From IMG/VR virus record IMGVR_UViG_3300046740_000204, positions 1-31,320 of that record: a stretch of DNA of 31,320 bases; one strand, written 5' to 3'. Position 1 is the first letter of the stretch; the number at the start of each line of letters is the position of its first letter. The position numbers and the translations under genes are program-made. The notes beneath the pieces are model-generated. The model had not been told where the DNA came from, searched no databases, and saw nothing but the letters and a program-made list of their open reading frames with translations. The stretch comes from a virus. Positions 21,604-27,822 of the stretch are shown here, piece by piece.

Positions 21604-21711
21604 TTACGCCGCTGGCGGCGCGTCGGGCGCGGGAGGCGTGGGAACCGGCGTCGGTGTCGGCGTCGGGGTCGGCGTCGGCGGGGCTGGTCCCGCCGGAACA
21701 GTCTCACTCAT
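21604..21711 (-). CDS. 35-aa Pro/Thr-rich peptide
   Basis: From the ATG at 21711 (GAAGGG eight bases upstream), or 37 aa from the ATG at 21717 where the site is too close. The peptide MSETVPAGPAPPTPTPTP continues as (TP) repeats, then PVPTPPAPDAPPAA. It is disordered and could form a polyproline-II rod. It sits between the capsid cement gene and the major capsid gene with about 30 bases on each side. Function unknown; its place suggests a capsid-surface or linker role. Confidence 0.55.
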   Translation of the reverse strand: MSETVPAGPAPPTPTPTPTPTPVPTPPAPDAPPAA

Positions 21712-21743
21712 ACTCATTACCCTTCCAGATCATTCTCTGATCG

Positions 21744-22247
21744 TTACAGGTTGAAGGCGATCTCCGTCATGCCCGTGGCATCCGCCGGACCCGTGAAGTA
21801 GGTCGTCATCGGCGAGCCGAGCGGTGCGATCGTCGCGCCAACAGGCAGCGCGGAGATCCCGCCGATCGGCGTGTCGGCGTCACCCGGCAGACCAACGCCC
21901 ACCGCGCCGCCCTTGACAGCCGTTCCGCTCATCAAACGAACTGTCATGTAGCCGCGCTTCAGGATGTTGGCCTCGCCCCATGTCGGAGGCGTGTCGACCC
22001 CGAGCGGATCCTGCGATGCGTTCGTCGGATACGGACGCACGTAGAGTCCATAGATCGCCGGGGTGGCACCGTCGGCGGCATCAGGTGGCCGCACCTGACC
22101 GACGACGGGATCGATCATGACCGCCTGGCCGTAGAACGTCGGCGGGTTGGTGGGCATGATCATCTGGGCCTCGACGGTGGCACCCGCCCCGACCCGGTTG
22201 ACCGCGCCGGGGATACCGGCGGGCAGGCTGTAGGTAAACGCTACCAT
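21744..22247 (-). CDS. Capsid cement / decoration protein
   Basis: 167 aa, ATG at 22247 with AAGGAG upstream. The pattern MVAFTYSLPAGIPGAVNR, ATVEAQMIMPTNPPTFYGQA, VMIDPVVGQVRPPDA, IYGLYVRPYPT, LKRGYMTVRL, VKGGAVGVGL, GATIAPLGSPMTTYFTGPA matches the structural cement proteins encoded just before DUF2184-type capsid genes. They sit on the outside of the capsid at threefold or quasi-threefold points and lock it after expansion. Between it and the scaffold-like gene there are 26 bases; the Pro/Thr peptide follows. Confidence 0.82.
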   Translation of the reverse strand: MVAFTYSLPAGIPGAVNRVGAGATVEAQMIMPTNPPTFYGQAVMIDPVVGQVRPPDAADGATPAIYGLYVRPYPTNASQDPLGVDTPPTWGEANILKRGYMTVRLMSGTAVKGGAVGVGLPGDADTPIGGISALPVGATIAPLGSPMTTYFTGPADATGMTEIAFNL

Positions 22248-22273
22248 GGTGTAACCTTCTCCTTTCGTTACGA

Positions 22274-23260
22274 TCAGTGACGCGGCGCGCCGGTCTGCTT
22301 CGACCAGAAGTCGTGGTTCGCCGCGTTGATTTTCTTCAGCCGCGCCGTCTGCTCATCGCGCGCGATGAACACATCGTCGCCCGCGACGAAGTTGTCCTTG
22401 GTGTTGTTGCGGGCTTTCATCCGATCGGACGCGTCCAGGAACAGGGCCCGGACCCCGTCACAGGACATGCGCTTGATCGTTTCGGGTGTCCAACGACCCA
22501 GGATGGCCTTGCCGTCGGCGGTTTTCGCCGCCGCGTCGAGCACCGCGCGGCGCGCCCCACAGAGGGCGTCGGCGGTCTTCAGGCCAGGCTTGGCGTCGAT
22601 CGTCGGCATCTTGAACCCGGGCACCAGGATCTCGCCCCGGGCGCGGACATCCTTGATCAGCCGGGCGAGGCCCTTGACCACGGCGGCGTCGCCCATTTTC
22701 ATCTCGCCGGTCTTCTTGGACCCGTCGGCGTCCATCAGCTCCGGCTCGGCGGCGGCCAGCTTCTCCATGCTGAGCTTGCCCTCTTCCCCGTCCGGGACGT
22801 CCATGTCCTCGGTCGGAGGATCCTTCGGCGGATCCCCGCCCTCGGCGGCTGCGGGATCCCCGCCCTCGCCCTCGGCACCGCCCTGGAGCCATGGCGGCAG
22901 CTCGCCGTCCTTGGTCGCCTTCGCGATGGCGTCGCACATCAGGCTGAGCTTGGTGTCGATCGCCTTCAGCCCGCCCTCGAGCTTGCCGATGCGGTCTTCG
23001 ACCGAAGCATCGCCGCCGTGCTTGATGTGCACGTGGACGGCGGAGTTGTGCTTCTCGTCGCCCTCGTCGCCGTCGGGCTCCTGTTGGAGCAGCTCGGGCG
23101 GGATCGCCTCCTCGGCGTCCTTCACGATCGCCGCGAGCGACGCCTTGTCCCTCGCGAAGAACGCATCGTTGATGAAGTCGCGCACGGTGCGGCGCTGTGT
23201 AGCAGGCATGTCCAGGCTCCTTGTTCTGGTTTGCTGGCAGAGATCACAACCGCATGGCAT
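22274..23260 (-). CDS. Scaffold-like capsid assembly protein
   Basis: 328 aa, ATG at 23260 (MPCGCDLCQQTRT) with AAGGAG nine bases upstream. After CGCDLC comes VRDFINDAFFARDKASLAAI, VHVHIKHGGDASVEDRIGKL, a Gly/Pro/Asp/Glu-rich disordered stretch near residues 110-150, then MKMGDAAVVKGLARLIKDVR and a basic C-terminus ending LKKINAANHDFWSKQTGAPR. This resembles the scaffold part of DUF2213-type prohead protease/scaffold proteins. The protease half, normally N-terminal, is not visible. A C-x-C-x-x-C cluster at residues 3-8 is unusual. It is the first structural gene left of the plus-strand island. Confidence 0.62.
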   Translation of the reverse strand: MPCGCDLCQQTRTRSLDMPATQRRTVRDFINDAFFARDKASLAAIVKDAEEAIPPELLQQEPDGDEGDEKHNSAVHVHIKHGGDASVEDRIGKLEGGLKAIDTKLSLMCDAIAKATKDGELPPWLQGGAEGEGGDPAAAEGGDPPKDPPTEDMDVPDGEEGKLSMEKLAAAEPELMDADGSKKTGEMKMGDAAVVKGLARLIKDVRARGEILVPGFKMPTIDAKPGLKTADALCGARRAVLDAAAKTADGKAILGRWTPETIKRMSCDGVRALFLDASDRMKARNNTKDNFVAGDDVFIARDEQTARLKKINAANHDFWSKQTGAPRH

Positions 23261-23282
23261 CGCGGTTTTCTCCTTCGATTGT

Positions 23283-23313
23283 GGTTGACAACTGTGTCAA
23301 CCGTCCCTATATT
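23283..23313 (+). promoter_or_regulatory. Promoter-operator cassette P1
   Basis: Palindrome GGTTGACA-ACTG-TGTCAACC at 23283-23302. Its left arm contains a perfect -35 box TTGACA (23285-23290); after 17 bp comes TATATT (23308-23313) as -10. A ribosome-binding site AAGGA and the GTG start follow 28 bases after the -10. It drives the three genes 23342-24106. A protein bound to the palindrome would cover the -35 box. Confidence 0.85.
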
Positions 23314-23341
23314 CACTGGGTAAGCAGAAAGGAAAACCCCA

Positions 23342-23563
23342 GTGGATTACGAAGACGAAGGCCCGTTCTATCGTTTTTACCAGGACGCCAACGGCGTCCA
23401 GCACGAGAGCTACGAGGCCGCCTGCGTTTACTACGGCGCGGATACGCCGGATCAGGTTGCCGCCGAAGAGGCCTATTGGTCCTCACAGGAAGAGTCCTGG
23501 TTGGCGGCCAACGTGTTCTTCCCCCCGATGGAGGCCCCCGAGCCTCCAGCCTGCCCGTTTTGA
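23342..23563 (+). CDS. 73-aa acidic protein of unknown function
   Basis: GTG start with AAGGA eight bases upstream, first gene after promoter P1. MDYEDEGPFYRFYQDANGVQ, then many Tyr, Glu and Trp residues (CVYYGADTPDQ, AYWSSQEESWLAANVFF) and a Pro-rich end. It is strongly acidic and aromatic, a composition seen in some phage proteins that mimic DNA or bind host proteins, but nothing more specific can be said. Confidence 0.68.
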   Translation: MDYEDEGPFYRFYQDANGVQHESYEAACVYYGADTPDQVAAEEAYWSSQEESWLAANVFFPPMEAPEPPACPF

Positions 23564-23577
23564 AAGGAACTCAACCA

Positions 23578-23769
23578 ATGACCGTCGTGACCCTCGAGCT
23601 GCTGCTCCCCGACTCCTGCTCCACCACCGTCCGCGACGCCCTCGAGGCGATCGCGGGCAAGCTCTCCGACGTCGGCTACTCCGACGCCGAGTATGCCTTT
23701 GTGAAGAGCCCGGATGAAGGCACGGTCTTCCACTACCGCGTGATCCAGGGCTTCCCCACCGACCGCTAA
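23578..23769 (+). CDS. 63-aa protein of unknown function
   Basis: ATG with AAAGGA nine bases upstream, 15 bases after the previous stop. MTVVTLELLLPDSC, then VRDALEAIAGKLSDVGYSDA and a strand pair ending FHYRVIQGFPTDR. It could be a small alpha/beta protein. The gene is in the P1 unit; the frame runs open further upstream to 23221, but that extension crosses the promoter and is not coding. Confidence 0.65.
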   Translation: MTVVTLELLLPDSCSTTVRDALEAIAGKLSDVGYSDAEYAFVKSPDEGTVFHYRVIQGFPTDR

Positions 23770-23794
23770 ACCCAACCCGAAAGGATCCCAACCA

Positions 23795-24106
23795 ATGTGC
23801 GAACAACCCGACCTCTTCCCCGAATCCGTCCCCTCACGGTTCGAGGTGGACACCGTCACCGGCCCGGCCTGCTGGGCCTCCGCCCTGATCAACGGCGACG
23901 ACAGCTCGTTCTCGCTGGACGATGACGGCGGCGAAGCCGAGCTGGCCGCCCTCGAGGCCTGGCTGGCCCCGCTGACCGCCGAAGGCTGGCGGATCGTCGG
24001 CATCGTCGAGGACAGCGAACGGTTCTCGTGGAGCTTCGTCCTGCACGGCGGCACCGCCCAGGGCGGCGATGTGGTCGATTTCGAGATACTGCGGGAGGTG
24101 AAATAA
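23795..24106 (+). CDS. 103-aa protein of unknown function
   Basis: ATG with AAAGGATCC upstream, last gene of the P1 unit. MCEQPDLFPESVPSRFEVDT, then GPACWASALINGDDSSFSL, a run of acidic residues, AALEAWLAPLTAEGWRIVGI and ERFSWSFVL. The W-x-x-A-L-I-N-G-D-D-S and L-x-x-x-G-W-x-I-V-x-x-x-E-D-S-E pattern occurs in a small phage family of unknown role. It is acidic, with no membrane segment. Confidence 0.7.
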   Translation: MCEQPDLFPESVPSRFEVDTVTGPACWASALINGDDSSFSLDDDGGEAELAALEAWLAPLTAEGWRIVGIVEDSERFSWSFVLHGGTAQGGDVVDFEILREVK

Positions 24107-24119
24107 ATCGATCGGTGTC

Positions 24120-24150
24120 GGTTGACATACATGTCAACCGACACCATATC
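24120..24150 (+). promoter_or_regulatory. Promoter-operator cassette P2
   Basis: Palindrome GGTTGACA-TACA-TGTCAACC at 24120-24139 with TTGACA at 24122-24127, a 17-bp spacer, and CATATC (24145-24150) as -10. The text after the -10 (TGATGGGTAAGAGAAGGAAC) is nearly identical to P1, P3 and P4. The first gene starts 25 bases after the -10. Confidence 0.82.
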
Positions 24151-24175
24151 TGATGGGTAAGAGAAGGAACCCCCG

Positions 24176-24367
24176 ATGACGAAACCCAGATTGACGAAAG
24201 CTCAGAAGGCGGCGCTCGCCGCGTATGAGTTCCGGCTGAGACAAGAGGATCGTTACCTCGGCTCGGTGTTCGTCACGCCCTCCGGCCAGCGTGACGTCGA
24301 AGCGAAGACCCGGGCCGCCTACGAAGACTGCGTGAAGCTCGGCATGACGCACGAGCACGGTTTGTGA
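24176..24367 (+). CDS. 63-aa basic protein of unknown function
   Basis: ATG with GAAGGA upstream, first gene of the P2 unit. MTKPRLTKAQKAALAAYEFR, then EDRYLGSVFVTPSGQRDVEA and a helix ending HEHGL. The start is rich in Lys and Arg and may form a nucleic-acid-binding helix. The family was not recognised. Confidence 0.66.
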   Translation: MTKPRLTKAQKAALAAYEFRLRQEDRYLGSVFVTPSGQRDVEAKTRAAYEDCVKLGMTHEHGL

Positions 24368-24378
24368 AGGAGATTTCG

Positions 24379-24591
24379 ATGAGCAAGAAAACCCCGCTGC
24401 CCGCGACCCAGTTCTCTCCCGACGGGAACATGGCGCTCGTTCCCGAGTGGAGCGACATGGGCGGGCCCTCCAAGGTCTGGTGGACGCTTAGGATCAAGTC
24501 CCCGAAGACCGGCCAGTGGGTCAGCGTCCAGGGCGGGTCGACCTCCATGTGGATGACCGACCTCGGTTTTAACCCCTACTCGAAAGTGTAA
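24379..24591 (+). CDS. 70-aa protein of unknown function
   Basis: ATG chosen because AAGGAG lies six bases upstream; an in-frame GTG at 24364 is upstream of that site. MSKKTPLPATQFSPDGNMA, then VPEWSDMGGPSKVWWTLRIK and GQWVSVQGGSTSMWM. Trp-rich, beta-strand-like. Second gene of the P2 unit; unknown role. Confidence 0.66.
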   Translation: MSKKTPLPATQFSPDGNMALVPEWSDMGGPSKVWWTLRIKSPKTGQWVSVQGGSTSMWMTDLGFNPYSKV

Positions 24592-24596
24592 CGAAT

Positions 24597-24848
24597 ATGA
24601 CCGCTGAATCACTGCTCGGTGGCTACACCGAAGACGAACTGAAGAAGGCCTTCGAGCTGGTCGCGCCGAAGCCGAACTGGAAGATGCCGATCGACGCCCT
24701 GATCTCGTCGATCACCCCGATCAAGAAGCGGAAGCTGATCTCGTTCGCGGTGATGTTCTACACCGGAGGCATCGCGGTGTTTAAGAAAACCCCGAGCGGC
24801 AAGATCCGCGTGACCTCGCCCGGCTACTACGCCTGCATCGGCGCGTGA
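24597..24848 (+). CDS. 83-aa protein of unknown function
   Basis: ATG five bases after the previous stop, with no clear ribosome-binding site, so translation may depend on coupling. MTAESLLGGYTEDELKKAFE, then PNWKMPIDALISSI, LISFAVMFYTGGIAVFKKTP and a basic end. The pattern T-x-D-E-L-K-x-A-F-x-x-V-x-x-x-x-x-W-K-x-P-I-D-A is a recurrent small phage family. Last gene of the P2 unit. Confidence 0.68.
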   Translation: MTAESLLGGYTEDELKKAFELVAPKPNWKMPIDALISSITPIKKRKLISFAVMFYTGGIAVFKKTPSGKIRVTSPGYYACIGA

Positions 24849-24852
24849 AAAC

Positions 24853-24870
24853 TTGTCAATATCTTGACAA
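24853..24870 (+). repeat. Everted operator-like palindrome
   Basis: TTGTCAA-TATC-TTGACAA: the same half-sites as the promoter palindromes but in reversed order, 17 bases upstream of the P3 palindrome and just after the stop at 24848. It may be a second binding site for the same regulator or a weak hairpin after the P2 unit. It has no run of T after it, which argues against a strong terminator. Confidence 0.6.
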
Positions 24871-24887
24871 TTAAGTTTCGGTGGTGC

Positions 24888-24918
24888 GGTTGACATCCAT
24901 GTCAACCGACACCATATC
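24888..24918 (+). promoter_or_regulatory. Promoter-operator cassette P3
   Basis: Palindrome GGTTGACA-TCCA-TGTCAACC at 24888-24907, TTGACA at 24890-24895, 17-bp spacer, CATATC at 24913-24918. The ATG of the first gene lies 23 bases after the -10 behind GAGGAG. An everted copy of the half-sites lies just upstream (24853-24870), which no other cassette has. Confidence 0.82.
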
Positions 24919-24941
24919 TGATCGGTAAGAGGAGAAACCCA

Positions 24942-25133
24942 ATGCCTGATTTCGCCTGGACCCACCACGGTTCCGTTATCATCCTGACTGCCCTTTCCGA
25001 AGCCGGTCAGAACTGGATCACCGAGCACTTGCCCGAAGACGCCCCCTCATGGGGCGGCGGCATCGCCATCGAGCCGCGCTTCTTCGACGATATCGCCGAC
25101 GGCATCATCAACGATGGTTTGGAGTTGAACTAA
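24942..25133 (+). CDS. 63-aa conserved phage protein
   Basis: First gene after P3, ATG with GAGGAG upstream. MPDFAWTHHGSVIILTALSE, then AGQNWITEHLPEDAPSWGGG, FFDDIADGIINDGLEL. The G-S-x-I-x-L-x-x-x-x-x-x-G-x-x-W-I-x-x-x-L-P-E-D-A motif marks a recurrent small phage protein. Its stop overlaps the next ATG (TAATG). Role unknown. Confidence 0.7.
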   Translation: MPDFAWTHHGSVIILTALSEAGQNWITEHLPEDAPSWGGGIAIEPRFFDDIADGIINDGLELN

Positions 25134-25720
25134 TGTCCTACGAATATCTCTCGGTCTCCGAGACCTCGAAGCTCATCCGGGCCGCCCTCAAGAAGGCCTT
25201 CCCCGGCGTTAAATTCTCGGTCCGGTCCAGCAAGTATGCTGGCGGCGCGTCGGTCAACGTCGACTGGGTCGACGGCCCTTGCGACAAGGCGGTGAGCCTG
25301 GTCACCGGGCAATTCTCCGGCGGCGGTTTCGACGGCATGATCGACCTGAAATACAACCACAGCTCGTGGTTGCTGCCGGACGGCTCGGCGATCGTCGCCG
25401 ACAACCCCGGCACCCAGGGCAGCATGGGCATGGTCGCGCCGGAGCGGAACGAAAAGCCGGATCCGGCGGCCCGCCTGGTGCGGTTTGGAGCGGACTATGT
25501 GTTCAACCAGCGGAAGCTCAGCCCGGAGCTGTTGAACCGGGCCAAGGCGAAGCTGGCGCGGCTGGGCTACCCCGTCGAGGTCGTCGAGATCGAGCGGAGC
25601 GACTGGGACGGATCCGCCGTCGTCACCGTCCACCACGATCCCGTGAAGGCCCGGGGCTTCGACATGGAAAGGGAAATCTGGCAGCAGGCCAGGAAGACCC
25701 ACTGCGTGAAAGCGAGCTGA
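25133..25720 (+). CDS. LPD29-domain protein
   Basis: 195 aa; the ATG shares a base with the upstream stop (TAATG). The N-terminal 85 residues (YEYLSVSETSKLIRAALKKA, then FPGVKFSVRSSKYAGGASVN, VDWVDGPCDKAV, GGGFDGMIDLKYNHSSWLLP) match large polyvalent protein-associated domain 29, found in phage and mobile-element polyproteins. The C-terminal part (DYVFNQRKLSPELLNRAKAK, VEVVEIERSDW) looks alpha/beta. It may bind a partner protein or nucleic acid; no enzymatic motif is visible. Confidence 0.78.
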   Translation: MSYEYLSVSETSKLIRAALKKAFPGVKFSVRSSKYAGGASVNVDWVDGPCDKAVSLVTGQFSGGGFDGMIDLKYNHSSWLLPDGSAIVADNPGTQGSMGMVAPERNEKPDPAARLVRFGADYVFNQRKLSPELLNRAKAKLARLGYPVEVVEIERSDWDGSAVVTVHHDPVKARGFDMEREIWQQARKTHCVKAS

Positions 25721-25723
25721 ACC

Positions 25724-26191
25724 ATGGCACGAGAAAACGAAGACCACATCCTGTTCCTGGCCGCCTCCGGCGACCAGGTCCACTTCGGCCTCCACGAGGA
25801 TCCGGCGGCGTGGGCCGCCCGGCGGGAGGGCGAGACCCCGATCACGATCGTCGCCGGTTGGGTGCTGCCCCCGGAGGAGCGGCGGCTGGTGCTGAGCACC
25901 ATCCTGCGTGACCTGCGGGACGAACCCCGGGACGGCATCTGGTTCCAGATCCCCCGCGCCCGCGCGGAGGCGCTGCTGGCCGAGAAGGCCGGACGGGCAG
26001 GCGGCGCGTTCGCCTACTGGGTGCCCGGCCCGGCGGCCCCCCGGACGTCCCGGGACCGCCCCGTGATCACCGACCAGGGCCGGTTCGACTCGGCGGCGGA
26101 GGCGGCGGAGGCCTTCGGCATCTCCCGCCAGGCGGCGTGGAAGCGAGCGAGCGTCGGAATAAATGGGTGGAAATTTGAGGACGCCGGTTGA
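25724..26191 (+). CDS. Putative GIY-YIG-like (T5orf172/Mug113-type) protein with C-terminal NUMOD-like HTH
   Basis: 155 aa, three bases after the LPD29 gene. The N-terminal half (DHILFLAASGDQVHFGLHED, PAAWAARREGE, PPEERRLVLSTILRDL, DGIWFQIP) has the layout of T5orf172/Mug113-type GIY-YIG domains: strands, x-F-G followed by D-P-x-x-W-x-x-R, a Glu, then G-x-W-F. Some key residues differ (HFG for YIG-like KIG), so activity is uncertain. The last 40 residues (RFDSAAEAAEAFGISRQAAW, then NGWKFE) fit the NUMOD-type helix-turn-helix of homing nucleases. The gene is the last of the P3 unit and overlaps the P4 operator by six bases. Confidence 0.52.
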   Translation: MARENEDHILFLAASGDQVHFGLHEDPAAWAARREGETPITIVAGWVLPPEERRLVLSTILRDLRDEPRDGIWFQIPRARAEALLAEKAGRAGGAFAYWVPGPAAPRTSRDRPVITDQGRFDSAAEAAEAFGISRQAAWKRASVGINGWKFEDAG

Positions 26192-26216
26192 CAACCATGT
26201 CAACCATCACCATATC
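26186..26216 (+). promoter_or_regulatory. Promoter-operator cassette P4
   Basis: Palindrome GGTTGACA-ACCA-TGTCAACC at 26186-26205, TTGACA at 26188-26193, 17-bp spacer, CATATC at 26211-26216. The start of the palindrome overlaps the stop of the previous gene. The first gene begins 30 bases after the -10. It drives the longest unit of the island, seven genes to 28053. Confidence 0.82.
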
Positions 26217-26246
26217 TGTTGGGTAAGAGTGAAGGAGCAAACAACG

Positions 26247-26480
26247 ATGTATGATATGGCGCAACCCAACGACGCACCCGGCAGGTGCGTGAAGTGTAGC
26301 GGTTCCGGCGTGTATCGCTGGGGCGGATCGATCAACGGCAAGGCCCGGTTTGAAGGCCCTTGCCACTCCTGCCGGGGAACCGGCGAACAGTCAGCTCGGC
26401 AGATACGGACGAACGAGGCGTATAATCGTTTCAAGATCGCCCGCATCTGTGAGGGCTGGGGAGGCGAGGATGCCGCGTGA
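26247..26480 (+). CDS. 77-aa protein with DnaJ-type zinc-finger pair
   Basis: ATG with AAGGAG upstream, first gene after P4. Two CxxCxGxG motifs, CVKCSGSG and CHSCRGTG, about 18 residues apart, form the four-Cys zinc site of the DnaJ central domain, here without J-domain. The remaining C-terminus (RQIRTNEAYNRFKIARICEG) is helical and basic. It may bind host chaperones or nucleic acid. Its end overlaps the next gene by 11 bases. Confidence 0.75.
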   Translation: MYDMAQPNDAPGRCVKCSGSGVYRWGGSINGKARFEGPCHSCRGTGEQSARQIRTNEAYNRFKIARICEGWGGEDAA

Positions 26481-26646
26481 ATGTTCCTGCGGCAGCGGTC
26501 TGCCGAAGCTCCCCGTGCATGACGCACGGGGCATCTTCCTGACCTATGTGTGCTCGCGGTGCGAGCGCGAGAAGCTCAGCCACTTCCGGCCCGACGTGCT
26601 GAGTGATCCGAACTACTGGGCCGATGAACCGATCGAAGAGGAGTGA
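26470..26646 (+). CDS. 58-aa zinc-binding-type phage protein
   Basis: ATG at 26470 inside the end of the preceding gene with GGGGAGG upstream. MPRECSCGSGLPKLPVHDAR, then GIFLTYVCSRCEREKLSHFR and PDVLSDPNYWADEPIEEE. C-x-C near the start and C-x-x-C in the middle can hold one zinc ion. The D-A-R-G-I-F-x-x-Y-V-C-x-x-C-E motif with R-P-x-x-x-x-D-P-x-Y is a recurrent small phage family. Function unknown. Confidence 0.75.
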   Translation: MPRECSCGSGLPKLPVHDARGIFLTYVCSRCEREKLSHFRPDVLSDPNYWADEPIEEE

Positions 26647-26652
26647 ACGACC

Positions 26653-26988
26653 ATGGGTTTCAGAACACGCCGCCGGATGGAAAAGGCGATCGCCAGAAGG
26701 ATCATCAAGGACGCACTGGCCGAAGGCTGGTCGGTGCGGATCGACAACGGGGCGGAAGAGGAGCTGCCGCCCGCGTCGACCGACCTGCGGACGATCATGG
26801 CCGGGCTGTTCCTGACCGATGAGGACGTCCTCTACTTTTTCAAGGACGGCGTGCGCCAGGGCTGGGTTTGCCTGATCTACGGAAACGACGGCTGGGACGT
26901 CGTCAATGACTACACCGCCAACCTCGAGGCCTTCATGGAGGGCGCGAGCAGCGTGGCCGATGAACTCGAAGAACAATACGGGAGCTGA
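26653..26988 (+). CDS. 111-aa conserved phage protein
   Basis: ATG six bases after the previous stop. MGFRTRRRMEKAIARRIIKD starts with a basic helix. Then come ALAEGWSVRIDNGAEE, STDLRTIMAGLFLTDEDVLY, GWVCLIYGNDGWDVVNDYTA and LEAFMEGASSVADE. The I-M-A-x-L-F-x-T-D-E-D and V-x-L-I-Y-G-N-D-G-x-D-V pattern is found in a known but uncharacterised protein family of phages and proteobacteria. Third gene of the P4 unit. Confidence 0.72.
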   Translation: MGFRTRRRMEKAIARRIIKDALAEGWSVRIDNGAEEELPPASTDLRTIMAGLFLTDEDVLYFFKDGVRQGWVCLIYGNDGWDVVNDYTANLEAFMEGASSVADELEEQYGS

Positions 26989-26993
26989 ATGAA

Positions 26994-27257
26994 ATGCTGA
27001 CGAGCCGGAAATTCACCACCAAGGCCTACCCCACCGACGACAACGCGAAGGACAAGCCGATGATATTCATGCTGCGGATCGAGATGGACAACGCCGCGTT
27101 CGACGACAACGACGCGATCGACGAGGTCGCCGCGCTACTCCGCGAGGCCGCCCAGATAATCGAGGGCGACGGGCTCGCCGCTCCGGGCGTCGCCACGTTC
27201 CTGCGCGACAGCAATGGCAACAAGGTCGGCGGCTTCGCCGTGAAGGCGGAGGGCTGA
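26994..27257 (+). CDS. 87-aa conserved phage protein
   Basis: ATG with GGAG about ten bases upstream. MLTSRKFTTKAYPTDD, then FMLRIEMDNAAFDDNDAIDE, VAALLREAAQIIEG and LRDSNGNKVGGFAVK. The D-N-A-A-F motif, the E-V-A-x-x-L-R-E-A-A helix and the final D-x-N-G-N-x-V-G strand mark a recurrent phage family of unknown function. Fourth gene of the P4 unit. Confidence 0.72.
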   Translation: MLTSRKFTTKAYPTDDNAKDKPMIFMLRIEMDNAAFDDNDAIDEVAALLREAAQIIEGDGLAAPGVATFLRDSNGNKVGGFAVKAEG

Positions 27258-27260
27258 GCA

Positions 27261-27467
27261 ATGAACGACCCACGTGACCTCGACGACTCCGACTGGGAAT
27301 TGTTACGAGGAGGCATCAAGGCGGAGATCCTGATGTCGAACGTCTCCGACGTGTCGGCGATATCCGCCACGCTGAACGCCCTGGTCTTCCACCTCAAAAA
27401 CGAACACGGCATGAGCGTCGAAGAGGCGAAACGCCGCATCACGCAATCCCTCAACGCCTTCAAATAA
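27261..27467 (+). CDS. 68-aa helical protein of unknown function
   Basis: MNDPRDLDDSDWELLRGGIK with a start three bases after the previous stop. The rest is helical, with ISATLNALVFHLKNEHGMS and VEEAKRRITQSLNAFK. No motif was recognised. Fifth gene of the P4 unit. Confidence 0.66.
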   Translation: MNDPRDLDDSDWELLRGGIKAEILMSNVSDVSAISATLNALVFHLKNEHGMSVEEAKRRITQSLNAFK

Positions 27468-27479
27468 GGAACCTGAATC

Positions 27480-27791
27480 ATGTTGCGCTGGATCGCGAAA
27501 CACCCCCGGGCGACACCGGACATGCTGGGCTTCCTGCCGGGCATGCTGAGCGATTATGACCCGCGCCCGGCGCGGGAGCAGATGGAAACCAACTATGCCC
27601 ACGGGGGCGGCTGGACGCCGTTCCGGGGCTTCACGATGAAAGAGAACGGGATCCGCTACCCCGGCGACCCCCTGTGCGTCCTGCTGTTCGAGACCCGCCT
27701 CCGCGAGGAGATCATCCGGGTCTATGACGGCGGGCCCTGGATGGCGATCATCCAGCCCGACGGTGAATATGAGATTTGCCGGATCGACTAA
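27480..27791 (+). CDS. 103-aa conserved phage protein
   Basis: ATG with AAGGA ten bases upstream. MLRWIAKHPRATPDMLGFLP, then GMLSDYDPRPAREQMETNYA, HGGGWTPFRGFTM, RYPGDPLCVLLFETRLREEI and AIIQPDGEYEICRID. The L-P-x-M-L-S-x-x-D-P-R-x-A and Y-P-G-D-P motifs with a final Q-P-D-G-x-x-E-x-x-R-x-D are a widespread phage/actinophage family without known role. Sixth gene of the P4 unit. Confidence 0.74.
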   Translation: MLRWIAKHPRATPDMLGFLPGMLSDYDPRPAREQMETNYAHGGGWTPFRGFTMKENGIRYPGDPLCVLLFETRLREEIIRVYDGGPWMAIIQPDGEYEICRID

Positions 27792-27822
27792 AACCTCAAC
27801 CCACGACAAGGAGTTTTTCATT

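Noticed and set aside
25130-26203. A 357-aa minus-strand frame opposite the LPD29 and GIY-YIG-like genes
   Set aside because: It lies opposite two plus-strand genes with motifs and good starts; its own sequence is Arg/Val/Gly-rich with no recognisable domain.
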